Source: Eretmocerus hayati
Lineage: Eukaryota; Arthropoda; Insecta; Hymenoptera; Aphelinidae
NCBI GenBank assembly: GCA_029851415.1
Contig: CM056742.1
Location: forward strand, 90,076,748 to 90,140,747
Length of the DNA: 64,000 bases
Reading direction: 5' to 3'
Within the stretch, counting starts at the first letter, position 1, and every line of letters starts with the position of its first letter. Below, piece by piece: positions 10,519 to 21,225 of the stretch. The notes below the pieces were generated by a model that saw only the letters and a program-made list of their open reading frames with translations, was not told the DNA's origin and ran no database searches. The position numbers and the translations under genes were made by a program.

Positions 10519-12870
10519 ATGTACAAAGTTGAGTCAATGAAAGGATTGATTTTCCAAGATGGGCATGAACTCATCATTGCCGAATCATTATTCTCGTTTC
10601 AGAACATCTGGTTCAGAGACGCTCATAGACGAGTCCTCCAAGGTCCCGACACAAGCGATGAAGAGACCGAAGACGAAGACGAGGAGGAAAACCAAGGCAA
10701 CTTCAGAAAGCTCCGAGATTACATGAGGCAAGAGGAAAATAATGAGAGAGTTCCGACGAACGGTACTGTAAGCAAAGTCGAAATTTTACTGGCGGTGCTC
10801 ACGTTTGTTCTTGCGTATAATTTATCCCAGGAAGCTTTTGCCGATTTATTGAAATTAATCAATATTTTCTTCGGATTGAACTTTCTACCCTCGACCCGTT
10901 ATTTGATTGATAAGTTATTTCGTAACACAGACGGGATCAGATATCACGCTTGCTGTCCTACATGTAAGAAGTACATTTCCGAATTTCAAAAGGCAACGAA
11001 AACCCTGACGTGCCAGCATTGTCATAAAGTTATCAATGTGAGACATCCAACTTATAGGGATTTTTTCGTGACCCTTGATGTTCGGGCCGAGATTGCGAAT
11101 CTCCTGGAAAGCAACTGGGACCATTACCATGAAACAACACACAAAGTGGGAAACCCAGGCGTTTACACCGATATCACTGATGGGATGTTATACCAACAGT
11201 TCGTAAATTCTCTCCCCGTGGATTTAAGGAATAATTATGCGACATGTATATTTAATACAGATGGCGTTCCAGTTTTTAAATCATCGAAAAGCTCGATATG
11301 GCCTATCCAATTGGTGATAAACGAACTTCCATGCACCGTTCGCGTCTCGAATCCCGTAACATGTGCCATCTGGTTCGGTAAAGATAAACCGGATATGAAT
11401 ATATACTTGAATATTTTTGTCCAGTCAATGAATGATCTTGAGGATAATGGAGTCGAGTGCAAAATTAATGGTGTGAATCACAATATAAAATTGTTTGCTT
11501 TGTGTTGCTGCGTGGACTCGATTGCTCGCGCTCCCATGCAAGGCGTGAAGCAGTGTGGTGGTATATATTCATGTAATTGGTGTTACATTCCTGGTACATA
11601 TGTTGAATCAGGGCGCAGAGGGGCTTACAAGTATCTCGTACTGGATGATGAGATTCGTGAACGAAACAAATCGAGTTTCATTCGAGATTTACGAGAAAGT
11701 CATGATACCGGTAAAGTCGTTTATGGCGTCAACCGCACATCTCGACTACTGGGCCTACGATTTTTTGATATTGTGAGAGGATTCGTTCCCGACTACATGC
11801 ATTTTCTGTGTCTCGGTGTGGCGAAACAGTTCATGGAAAGGTGGTTGAAAATGATGACACCAGCTGAGAGAGAACGGATGGATTCCATAATATCATCTAT
11901 CAAAGTCCCGACTGCTGTGCAACGATTAGCGAGATCAATTCATGATAGGAAATACTGGAAGTCTAAGGAATGGGAAAATTGGCTCCTTTATTATTCTTTA
12001 CCAGTAATCAGTCAAATCAATTCATTGAACTGTATATGCTCACATTGGGCACTATTAGTAAAGGCCATTCATATATTATTGGGAACCAATATAACTCGAG
12101 CAAATGTTGAGGTAGCTCATGAATTATTGAATAGTTTTGTTATTAGAACTGAACAAATGTACGGTGCGTCATTCATGACTTTTAATGTTCACCAACTCAT
12201 CCATGTAGCACAAAGTGTGATCAACTGGGGCCCGCTATGGGCGCACTCCGGCTATTGTTTCGAGAGCAACAATGGAGTGCTTAAGAAGAGAATTTATTCT
12301 CCGATTGGTGTGATAAACCAGTTATGTCGCTTCATCTCGTTGATCCAAAGCTCTTTGATACTTAAAAAACATGTTTTCGCTATGGAGAATTCCGTAGTTC
12401 CAGCGTTTGTTGAATATCTGGAATGCAAAAGAGCTCGTAATACCTTTAAACTAGGCGATACGAGATTTTTTGGTGTAAATAGAGAGCCGTCAGAGAACCA
12501 CATACGCCGTCTTCATTTGTCTGATCTAGGCCGCGTGTACTTTAAAATTGTCAAACATGGGTGCCAGTACGGTACAAGTAGAAGTCACGCTGTGAGGTCA
12601 GACAATTCTTATAGTAAAACTTATAATGGAGAGTACATCAGAACTACTCAGTTTATCCTCGATGCTGCTGATGGACGATCTTTTGTTGTATGTCAAGTAT
12701 TGAATGTGGAGCATTCATTCATGGAAAATGAGTCACCAATCGTGAGAGTTGTAGGTGAATCGCGCGAAAATGCCGTACTTGATTTAAATGTAATATCGAC
12801 AATCTGCGTTGCTGTGAAAGTCGGGAACACGACATACTTGGTAACCCCACCAAATCTGCTCCGCAGTTGA
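10519..12870 (+). CDS. CACTA/EnSpm-type transposase (Transposase_21 / TNP2-like)
   Basis: An uninterrupted 783-codon frame. An acidic stretch (residues about 50-62) is followed by a Cys4 zinc-binding motif (C145/C146, C149, C165, C168), then a DDE-type nuclease core. Likely catalytic residues are D248 in NTDG, D333 in the CVDSIARAP block and E582 in CFESNNG. The CDSxAR and DYMHxxxLGV-like blocks are hallmarks of TNP2 transposases, which cut and paste DNA elements in the nucleus. The first 28 residues look non-conserved, and codon 28 (CAG, 10600-10602) ends a TTCTCGTTTCAG splice-acceptor-like tract, so the true N-terminus may come from an upstream exon. Length fits the family. The intact frame suggests recent activity or domestication; terminal repeats were not found, so the element's limits are unknown. 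Confidence 0.85.
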   Translation: MYKVESMKGLIFQDGHELIIAESLFSFQNIWFRDAHRRVLQGPDTSDEETEDEDEEENQGNFRKLRDYMRQEENNERVPTNGTVSKVEILLAVLTFVLAYNLSQEAFADLLKLINIFFGLNFLPSTRYLIDKLFRNTDGIRYHACCPTCKKYISEFQKATKTLTCQHCHKVINVRHPTYRDFFVTLDVRAEIANLLESNWDHYHETTHKVGNPGVYTDITDGMLYQQFVNSLPVDLRNNYATCIFNTDGVPVFKSSKSSIWPIQLVINELPCTVRVSNPVTCAIWFGKDKPDMNIYLNIFVQSMNDLEDNGVECKINGVNHNIKLFALCCCVDSIARAPMQGVKQCGGIYSCNWCYIPGTYVESGRRGAYKYLVLDDEIRERNKSSFIRDLRESHDTGKVVYGVNRTSRLLGLRFFDIVRGFVPDYMHFLCLGVAKQFMERWLKMMTPAERERMDSIISSIKVPTAVQRLARSIHDRKYWKSKEWENWLLYYSLPVISQINSLNCICSHWALLVKAIHILLGTNITRANVEVAHELLNSFVIRTEQMYGASFMTFNVHQLIHVAQSVINWGPLWAHSGYCFESNNGVLKKRIYSPIGVINQLCRFISLIQSSLILKKHVFAMENSVVPAFVEYLECKRARNTFKLGDTRFFGVNREPSENHIRRLHLSDLGRVYFKIVKHGCQYGTSRSHAVRSDNSYSKTYNGEYIRTTQFILDAADGRSFVVCQVLNVEHSFMENESPIVRVVGESRENAVLDLNVISTICVAVKVGNTTYLVTPPNLLRS

Positions 12871-13115
12871 ATGGTAGCAACAGAGCATAGCACTGCCTTA
12901 CTCCGTTCATTGTTAATACATCTCCATAATAAATTTACAGAGTAGTAAGAGTTACTTATTGGAAATGATACTATCAGCATTTTTTCATACGAGATGTAAG
13001 TGCCAGAAGTCAGTTCTTAACTGTCGTGAACACGTCTGAATGATGAAGGAAGTTTGAATAACTACAATAACAATCTCTCAAGTATTTCATAACGTATCAT
13101 TGTGTACACTCGAAG
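12871..13115. other. Downstream flank of transposase
   Basis: Contains AATAAA at about 12929, a plausible polyadenylation signal some 60 bp after the stop codon. No terminal inverted repeat recognised. Confidence 0.35.
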
Positions 13116-13123
13116 ATGACCCG

Positions 13124-13190
13124 TTGACTGCAAACGAGTTGGTTAAGGCATTAGAACGCCGAAGGTCGTGTGTTCGAACTCATAGTCAAG
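13124..13190 (+). repeat. tRNA-like sequence
   Basis: TTGACTG at the 5' side can pair with AGTCAA at the 3' side as an acceptor stem. An A-box-like ACGAGTTGGTTAAGG and a B-box-like TGTTCGAACTC lie between them at tRNA spacing. The T and anticodon stems are poor, so this is probably a pseudogene or SINE head. Confidence 0.4.
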
Positions 13191-13588
13191 ACTTGACCGC
13201 AAGAAAACACGGGGCAAAATCGTATAGACAAATTCGCGATGACGCGCGTTCTACAATCAGTCTTGCTCCCAAAGTGTAGATGTATCGTAAGCAAAATGGT
13301 ATCCTTTCCAAACCTCTCTGAAAATGTTCGGCAATATCGGGAAGGTGGCTATTACTGCCATCGAAATAACCCTCATTTGAAAGCGGGCTTCCATTTCCCT
13401 CGACGTTGATTTGAATCGGTCATTTATTGATCTCCAAGACTTTGTCATGCGTAGTAACCGTGGGTTTACCTGTCATTCGCCTTGGATTATACGTGCGCGC
13501 GCGTGTCAGTGCGTGTGTATCGTGCCAGTAACTCACTGGCGTTCAAGTGGCGATAACTTTTAGCGTGGAGTCCTACCCGATCAAGACA

Positions 13589-13759
13589 GGGGAGTGTGCA
13601 TAAACCTCGTAACCATTTGGGGGGGGGGGGTGTCTCGTTTTGGTCTACCGACCATTTCATGAAGATACGGGAATCGGTCCCCAAGGGTAAGGGGGGGGGG
13701 GGTTGGGTGGAGGGTAAAAATGACTAGAAATTGAGTCACGTGGTTTATGCACATCCCCC
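13589..13759. mobile_element. 171-bp MITE with G-rich ends
   Basis: GGGGAGTGTGCATAAACC (13589-13606) is repeated inverted at 13742-13759 with one mismatch. The interior carries two homopolymer G runs (about 13620-13630 and 13691-13702) and no coding frame. I could not find a clear target-site duplication, so I do not assign a superfamily. Confidence 0.6.
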
Positions 13760-13904
13760 GAGTCTGAAATAACTCTGTGGAGAGTATCTGTTGCGGTTTA
13801 ACAACCAATACGAAGCATACGGCATGTATATCCAATCAGATACTAACAGAGGCATGGCGAGATCGCGTTTATTTTGGTATTTTGCAATTGTATTGAGAAA
13901 AATC

Positions 13905-14016
13905 AATTTGCAGAGGAGGGAGCTGGGATTTTTATGATACAATTTCACGGTGCAATACCACCAACAGTTGCTTGTAAAATACACAATCGCTCACACTTTT
14001 CAGGCATCTTCGGTTC
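13905..14016 (-). repeat. Divergent copy of the 18-kb block family
   Basis: Sequence around 13984-14016 (CAATCGCTCACAC, then TTCAGGCATCTTCGG) matches 18141-18165 and 18879-18905, and the preceding ~70 bp are alignable as well. It is therefore an isolated, more diverged member of the block family described at 17840-20990. Confidence 0.4.
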
Positions 14017-14132
14017 TCATGATATCGCTTTCAGGTTGGATGATGAGTAACTTGAAAGCATGATGAGTTATAATGGTAGGATGTAGTATGCTTGTCCAGG
14101 GATATTATATTCTGAATACGTTGCTGTATATA

Positions 14133-14307
14133 CAGTACCGTGCGAAAATTCCTGAGAGGAAAAGCAAAAACCATGAAAAGTTATCATTTTTCCTCATCTT
14201 TGAGATGCTTTTTTCAAAAGATCTCCACATTAATCTGGGCTCGAGCAGCCGATGTTTTTGCAAGAGAAGATTTCATACCACCGTTCAGGAATTTCTGGAC
14301 GGTACTG
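14133..14307. mobile_element. 175-bp Tc1/mariner-type MITE
   Basis: The element starts CAGTACCGTGCGAAAATTCC and ends with its imperfect inverse; the terminal repeats are about 24 bp. TA dinucleotides at 14131-14132 and 14308-14309 flank it. It has no coding capacity and would need a transposase in trans. Its terminus differs from that of the 928-bp foldback at 1828, so it belongs to a separate family. Confidence 0.7.
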
Positions 14308-14852
14308 TATCTCAGTTAGCGTGATCCATTTTGTGCCATGCAGAGTCACCGATGTTTTTTCTTTAGCTGGATTTATTCAATAAAAGCGTATAGTCTGCCT
14401 TCAGCGATGCATTTTGGACTCATACATCCGCTTTCGACATTGAAGGGATTAATTGTGAGTGCGTCAGGAGAATGCGCGGACGATAATGGAGTCATAGAAG
14501 TTTGCTCAACAAAAGTAATACCCAACTCGAATTTGCTAATTATTCCTTGACTACGGAGTTACAGTAATCCTTTGTTTCACCCGGTTTTCTCTACGCAGAT
14601 TTCCTTTGACGCTGTTGATTCATTCCAGCCCGTTCCTCATTTTACGCGGAGGATGTCTAAACCTCATAAACTGCACCTCTCTCAACAATGAGTTGAAAAA
14701 TTTCTCCATTTCTCCATGAAAACTCTTAACTTTGTATTTCCTCTGGTTGAGTCTTGTATCTTATATTTCCTCTCATTTTCTCTGTTGTTTCCGTGTCGCA
14801 CATAGAGATTCAATCATTTTGAGAGTTTCGGCGTATGTATAACTCAAATTTT
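14308..14852. other. No gene recognised
   Basis: Pyrimidine-rich DNA on the plus strand with repeated TTTCTC and CTCCAT motifs near 14700-14790. No convincing frame. Confidence 0.4.
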
Positions 14853-16912
14853 CCAATGTTCACTTTCTTCGCTGCAGCGATTGTTCCCATAATCATGAAT
14901 ATCTCCATTCATTCTTGCGTGAGTTTTGATCGTTGCCAATATTCTCTGTAAAGAAATTCGCGCATCTCTCTCCATTATTCTCCCGACGCTCTGCTGTCGT
15001 CGAAACATTTTCCATTCTTTCTTTTCTTTCGCTCTGCATGCTTTCATGTTTCTTCAATTATTAAGGACACGGTCGCTTGATAAGTATCATATTCTTGTCA
15101 ATTTTCACACTTTTTTTTTGCAAAAGCAGTGTGCAAATGTCAAACCATCATCATCAATTATATTGCTCTTCAGAATTTTGTGATTCTCTAACATCAAATC
15201 AACAATTTTGAACATATCGTCCTTGGAACTTTGGTGAAGGGATGATCTCTTGAACCGGTTCTGAACAGTGCCACCCGTACCTCTCTCCACAATGATATTC
15301 CAAAATTCGTCATTCCTCCATTCAATTTCTATGTTTAAGATGAGAAGTTGCTTGCTCCTATATTCCAGTTTCATATATCGCATTTGCTGTTGACTCCTTT
15401 GTTGGTCCCATCTCTTATGTGAACCACATCATTTTCAGAGACTTTGGCTGTATTTATTACAGAAGTTTTCAAATGTTCACTCTCTTCGCTGCAGCGATTG
15501 TTCCCATAATCATGAATATCTCCATTCATTCTTGCGTGAGTTTTGATCGTTGTCAATATTATCTGGAAAGCAATTCGCGCATCTCTCTCCATTATTCTCC
15601 CGACGCTCTGCTCTCGTCGAAACATTTTTCGTTCATCTGTGTCTAAATTCGATTTTCCCACTTCCTTTCTTTTCTTTCGCTCTGCATGCTTTCATGTTTC
15701 TTCAATTATTAAGGACACGGTCGCTTGATAAGTATCATATTCTTGTCAATTTTCACACTTTTTTTTTGCAAAAGCAGTGTGCAAATGTCAAACCATCATC
15801 ATCAATTATATTGCTCTTCAGAATTTTGTGATTCTCTAACATCAAATCAACAATTTTGAACATATCGTCCTTGGAACTTTGGTGAAGGGATGATCTCTTG
15901 AACCGGTTCTGAACAGTGCCACCCGTACCTCTCTCCACAATGATATTCCAAAATTCGTCATTCCTCCATTCAATTTCTATGTTCAAGATGAGAAGTTGCT
16001 TGCTCCTATATTCCAGTTTCATATATCGCATTTGCTGTTGACTCCTTTGTTGGTCCCATCTCTTATGTGAACCACATCATTTTCAGAGACTTTGGCTGTA
16101 TTTATTACAGAAGTTTTCAAATGTTCACTCTCTTCGCTGCAGCGATCGTTCCCATAATCATGAATATCTCCATTCATTCTTGCGTGAGTTTTGATCGTTG
16201 TCAATATTATCTGGAAAGCAATTCGCGCATCTCTCTCCATTATTCTCCCGACGCTCTGCTCTCGTCGAAACATTTTTCGTTCATCTGTGTCTAAATTCGA
16301 TTTTCCCACTTCCTTTCTTTTCTTTCGCTCTGCATGCTTTCATGTTTCTTCAATTATTAAGGACACGGTCGCTTGATAAGTATCATATTCTTGTCAATTT
16401 TCACACTTTTTTTTTGCAAAAGCAGTGTGCAAATGTCAAACCATCATCATCAATTATATTGCTCTTCAGAATTTTGTGATTCTCTAACATCAAATCAACA
16501 ATTTTGAACATATCGTCCTTGGAACTTTGGTGAAGGGAATATCTCTTGAACCGGTTCTGAACAGTGCCACCCGTACCTCTCTCCACAATGATATTCCAAA
16601 ATTCGTCATTCCTCCATTCAATTTCTATGTTTAAGATGAGAAGTTGCTTGCTCCTATATTCCAGTTTCATATATCGCATTTGCTGTTGACTCCTTTGTTG
16701 GTCCCGTCTCTTATGTGAACCACATCATTTTCAGAGACTTTGGCTGTATTTATTACAGAAGTTTTCAAATGTTCACTCTCTTCGCTGCAGCGATTGTTCC
16801 CATAATCATGAATATCTCCATTCATTCTTGCGTGAGTTTCGATCGTTGCTAATATTCTCTGGAAAGCAATTCGCGCATCTCTCCATTATTCTCCCGACGC
16901 TCTGCTCTCCTT
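14853..16912. repeat. Tandem array, 648-bp unit, about 3.2 copies
   Basis: Four consecutive copies occur at about 14853-15469, 15470-16117, 16118-16765 and a partial at 16766-16912. The two central copies differ at only a few positions. The first lacks about 31 bp and is more diverged. On the minus strand each unit carries two overlapping short frames: one of about 96 codons (15371-15661, 16019-16309) and one of 92 codons (15105-15383, 15753-16031, 16401-16679). I recognise no domain, and in the first copy the reading register around the deletion differs, so coding is doubtful. The near identity points to recent unequal exchange or amplification. Confidence 0.85.
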
Positions 16913-17839
16913 GGTATCTGCCCGTTACATTCCTTTAGGGTCTAGTTTCGGGATCGCCACGCTTGCTTCCCTTTCTTTCGCGCTCGATGATTCGATCTTA
17001 CCTCGATTAGCGATGAAGATTTTTCTTGATGATTTGTCCCTTTCTTTGAACTGCTTTAATATATACTCTGTTGGGCAAAAATGTCTAATAAAAGGCTGCA
17101 GCTGTGAAGACGATGCATGTATCGAATAGGACATGTAAACTCTCTGTCATCGAAATGTAACTTAATGATCGTGTGCAATGACTGTCAAGGTAATTGTATC
17201 ATCCGACTTCATCATTCAAGGTAGAAATATGAAAATTGATCGAGGGTGACCTGTGTTATGCATTGCGATGATGCAAACTCTCTCATACTCTTAATTCTAT
17301 TCATGAAAATACGTATACATTTTTTTGAGGTTTAATTACCTGTACCCCTCCAATTAACTCCATCTTGCAACCGAAATCGTATACTCTACCTTTCACATGA
17401 AGCCTTGCAGATAAACTCTTGGCTAGATCCGTAAGTGATAGCCCACTGGCACATTTCGCAGAAATTGTAATATTTACAATATTATTTAGATGGGCTGTGA
17501 GCCAGCCTCCAAACCGCCACCCACAGATTTGCAGTGTTCAAGTCTAGAGTGAATTTTCTTAAACCTACGGCAAACAAGTGGTTTCCAACGATAGATTGTT
17601 ATTGATGAGAGGAATACATTGAGTCTTATCATTGAAGTGTAAGGATCTCACTTTCGTAAAATTTCTAACATTGATTGTAAAATCGCCAGTGTTTAGCATC
17701 TGTGTATATTTGAGTGTGAATAAGAACATGACAGAACCGAAACAGTGGCCTGCTGTAACACAAGAGGCTATAACTCATAGTTAATCACCAACACTAACAT
17801 TGTACCCTATGCAATGGTGTTAATCTACTGTAAGTTAGA
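16913..17839. other. No gene recognised
   Basis: AT-rich DNA without a supported feature. Confidence 0.4.
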
Positions 17840-18165
17840 TAACTCTTGTCTGCGATGCGGTCTCATTCGCAAGAGCACAGCTGATTCATTAGCGTATGCA
17901 CCTGCAAGTTCATTTGAATTTGTAGGGCGTACGGAATTCTGTCTATGATTTTGTAGCAGCTCGACGACCAGTTATCGGCGTCCCCCCTCCCCCCCCCCCG
18001 CTCCCTTGAGAATCGCATGCACAATTGAACTAAGTTTCAGGCTCTCTGTCCGACACACTGCCCTCAGCTATTCATTGCTCGGGAAGAAGAGCCCGAAAAT
18101 ATCGTGGTTTCACGCTACATAAAACAGCTGTTTGTAGAATGCGCAATTGCTCACACTCTTCAGAC
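17840..18165 (-). repeat. Duplicated block, copy 1
   Basis: About 320 bp that recur at 18570-18895 with high similarity, including the C-rich run (17985-18000 here). Minus-strand translation gives the same short peptide as copy 2 (RQNSVRPTNSNELAGAYAN) before the frames diverge. Copy 1 has stops soon after, so it is probably the decayed member. Confidence 0.6.
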
Positions 18166-18331
18166 ATGCACCGTCCTATCGGGCTGAGCAGCTCATTTCA
18201 CATTTAGTTCACAAATTTCTTCATTTTTATATTCGATTGTAAAATGGAGAAGGGAGCAGACATTCGAATCAATTGATTAATTGAGAGATGCAGGTATTGC
18301 CGATGCTGAGTGGTTGATAGTTTCAACATCA

Positions 18332-18700
18332 TCATGGATGAATGACTGGAAACCTTTTTGCATCTGCTATTGAGGTATCTCCTTCTGAATATCCAAGACA
18401 TCGACAACTGACTATCGCTTCGGCCTGTCTGGGAATAGCGTGCACAATTCCACTGCTGACCTCCATGTTTCCATAACAAGCTTTGTAGGAGTCATTGATG
18501 TTGACACCATTCTCTAAGAAATTCTGTTTTAGCTTCGTTCCATTATTGAATGAATTCTCGCAGATGAACTCGTTGTCTGCGATACGTTCCTCGTATTTTG
18601 TCATTCGCAAGAGCACTGCTGATTTATTAGCGTATGCACCTGCAAGTTCATTTGAATTTGTAGGGCGTACGGAATTCTGTCTATGATTTTGTAGAAGCTC
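18332..18700 (-). CDS. Unrecognised coding-like block (possible exon or pseudogene)
   Basis: A minus-strand frame is open from about 18697 to 18332, with the first ATG at 18616. The peptide has a balanced composition and includes FLENGVNIND, which faintly recalls an ankyrin-repeat turn, but no full repeat follows. It ends near an IVHAI peptide encoded by the CAATTGTGCA core that recurs throughout 18-21 kb. It may be one exon of a decayed multi-exon gene. No promoter is visible and I assign no function. Confidence 0.18.
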   Translation of the reverse strand, partial: ELLQNHRQNSVRPTNSNELAGAYANKSAVLLRMTKYEERIADNEFICENSFNNGTKLKQNFLENGVNINDSYKACYGNMEVSSGIVHAIPRQAEAIVSCRCLGYSEGDTSIADAKRFPVIHP

Positions 18701-18895
18701 GATGACCAGTTATCGGCGTCCTCCCCCCCCCCTCCCTTGAGAATCGCATGCACAATTGAACTAAGTTTCAGGCTCTCTGTCCGACACACTGCCCTCAGCT
18801 ATTTATTGCTCGGGAAGGAGAGCCCGACAATATCGTGGTTTCACGCTACATGAAGCAGCTGTTTGTCGAATGCGCAATTGCTCGCACCCCTCAGA
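18570..18895 (-). repeat. Duplicated block, copy 2
   Basis: Second copy of the 17840-18165 block, offset by about 735 bp. It contains a shorter C run (about 18721-18732) and the motif GCATGCACAATTGAAC, shared with copy 1. Its right end (GCGCAATTGCTCGCAC) matches further diverged copies at 13984 and, inverted, at 20650. Confidence 0.6.
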
Positions 18896-19101
18896 AATCT
18901 TCGGAAATGTTACTGACAAAAGATGGAAAATCCATGAGTAGTGTGACCATGCGTCCTCGGTCATCAGATTATTCAAAGGGATTGGGCGCTTCTCGAATGC
19001 TTTTTGCGTATTTAGCGCTACATTTGTCAAGACATGTTCCGTGCTCATCGGCTAAGCGCCACTCCGCATTATGAGTCCACAAACAACATTCCCCACATCT
19101 A

Positions 19102-19341
19102 TCATCCAATACAGAAAAATGCACCCGTTCCAATTGATTGTGATGAATTCGAAGCTGCAGGCGTTGCTGGCGCCGGAAGTTCCATAGTTTCACTATCGCT
19201 TTGGATAAAGGACTGCAGATAAGCAGGCAAGATTACCATGTTATGGACACATTCATCCGATCCCTTCGTAGCCACACATATACCGAGGATTTCTTCATCC
19301 CCTATCGAATATGCATAGTTGATGCACGCGCTTGAAATCAT
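19102..19341 (-). CDS. Unrecognised coding-like block
   Basis: A 79-codon minus-strand frame. Its segment LQSFIQSDSETMELPAPATP aligns with a peptide encoded near 18355-18290 (FQSFIHDDVETINHSASAIP) in a different register, which argues that both derive from a once-coding duplicated exon. No domain recognised and no start context to judge. It could equally be part of an unannotated transposon. Confidence 0.18.
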   Translation of the reverse strand: MISSACINYAYSIGDEEILGICVATKGSDECVHNMVILPAYLQSFIQSDSETMELPAPATPAASNSSQSIGTGAFFCIG

Positions 19342-20230
19342 TTTTGAGGCTTACATTGTCGCTGTAATGTTAAAACAGTGGTACTACATCAGTGCTTTCA
19401 GAATGAAAAGACCAGTAAACTTCGATCTTGATCCTCAGATAAGACTCCTACCGAATTCGATCCGTCACTGTTGATAAACATTGCAAAAAACATAGGGAGA
19501 GTGATCCCTTTGCATATTCCATAATTGAATATGGAAACGATATTTTTTCTGCGTGGTTCAGCAAATACGCCAATTTATGCTTCTCTAGATATAACCAAGC
19601 TACCTGCAATTGAAATTATGGAGAACATCGTTTGTCATAACGATTTCGATATTTTGTCCATCGACAATGAATGGTATAATACTCTCGTATCTGATTTCAT
19701 ATGCATGATTCGAACCGTCTGCCTCCGCTCAGAATAGCTTCGATTATTCGAATGCGTCCTTAACTGTGATATAGCGACTGCTGCATACTCGTAGCAAATA
19801 GCAAATAAGAGTGGTTGATGGAATTAACACCCTAAAGAATCTCCATCGTCGATCCTTGCTGCCTTTAACTGAATTGTTCGACAAAATATCAAAAATTTCT
19901 GGTACAGGCTGTATGCAAATGTCATATGTAGGTTCCAAGGAATTATATATTGAGCTACATAGTGGATGATCGCGGTATTTCTCCTAACAATCTGGCAATA
20001 GCGTGCACAATTGAGATGGTGATTGGTGCTACTCCGCGGTAGGAATGCAATGATTAAGATGGTGCGGTGGAAGAATAAGTGCATCCGGGGTTAATCGTAC
20101 ACATGTTAGCCATCATTTTTGTCACGAACTAACCTCCTTTTATCTCGATAAATCATGAATGCCGACTTTCGTAATTCACGTCATTTCTTGTAGATTGTTC
20201 GCGAAAAAAAATATAATTCTGCTGGATTGT

Positions 20231-20512
20231 CTAGCATAACGAGTACAATTCGTTAGTAGCTGTTTTGCTGAATATTTCAATATCTAGAGAAACTGGTTCA
20301 AGAGGTGTTTGTGCAGCGTCATTCAAAATTACGACAAATGTAGTAGATGTGTTCTCATCACTATCTCGAGTGTGAATATTTATAACAATCTTGATTAGCC
20401 CTGTAAGTAATGTGACATGGGATTCAGCTTGCCTATTGTGCTTGAATAATTCGCGAAGAAAGACCTTCGCGGATATCGTCATTTCAGCATAGAGCAACTC
20501 CAAGAGCGGCAT
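20231..20512 (-). CDS. Unrecognised 93-codon frame, possible exon
   Basis: The frame has a protein-like composition (mixed charged and aliphatic residues, few Cys). On the minus strand a CAG lies directly before its start region, which could be a splice acceptor. I recognise no family. Its position at the end of the duplicated cluster suggests it belonged to the same ancestral gene or element, but that is inference. Confidence 0.18.
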   Translation of the reverse strand: MPLLELLYAEMTISAKVFLRELFKHNRQAESHVTLLTGLIKIVINIHTRDSDENTSTTFVVILNDAAQTPLEPVSLDIEIFSKTATNELYSLC

Positions 20513-20640
20513 TTCTGGTCACGGTTGTATCTTTGTTATGGTTCATAGGAAGCATTATCTCCATTTGCTAATACTATTTTCGATTGCAAAATGGCATTCT
20601 TGTAAGATTCTCTATATTAAAAGCGAATTAAATTACTCGC

Positions 20641-21010
20641 TGAAGGGTGTGAGTAATTGCGCGTTCTACAAGCACATGTTTTGACGTGAATTAGTGGGAG
20701 GCGTTACCCATGTCGAAATAGTTGCAAAATTTTTTTGTTATGATTCTCTTCATTGTTGTGTTTGTTGTATGTATTCTATTGTTAGCGTTATTTCGATTGT
20801 CCCAAATTCGAAATTCCAATCAATTTTGAGGAGTGTGGGCAATTGTGCATTACGATTCTCTAAAGGTATGTTTTTTGTTATTATTGATGATATTGTTGTG
20901 TTTGATGTATATATTTTATTTTGTTACCGTTATTCCAAGGTTACGCGAATCTAGAGTTCAAAAAAATTTTCGGAGCGTGAGCAATTGTGCATTGCTATTG
21001 CCATTCCATT
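20641..21010 (+). repeat. Degenerate tandem blocks with CAATTGTGCAT core
   Basis: Three cores, TGAGTAATTGCGCGTT (20650), GGGCAATTGTGCATTA (20840) and GAGCAATTGTGCATTG (20985), are followed or preceded by TTGTTGTGTTTG(A/T)TGTAT-like sequence. They are spaced about 145-190 bp apart and lie in the opposite orientation to the related cores at 18.1 and 18.9 kb. Confidence 0.45.
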
Positions 21011-21225
21011 TAGCACTATTTTTATTGAGAATGCAGTTCTAACTTCCGCAATTACCGAAATGTTACGACAATATAATGTCGATAGCGACGAAATTTGTGC
21101 ACTTGATGCAATGCAATTATACAGAGAAACTTGCTAAACATGTGCGGCGTTGGTGTATTTGTGGGATAGAGCAACAGCGCTCACGGATTGTAGACGCTGA
21201 AATCCCAGTGCTTTACTGTCCCGAT

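Noticed and set aside
16019..16309. CRISPR-like array in the 648-bp tandem repeats
   Set aside because: Units are long, contiguous and identical without variable spacers, and the sequence is eukaryotic in character.
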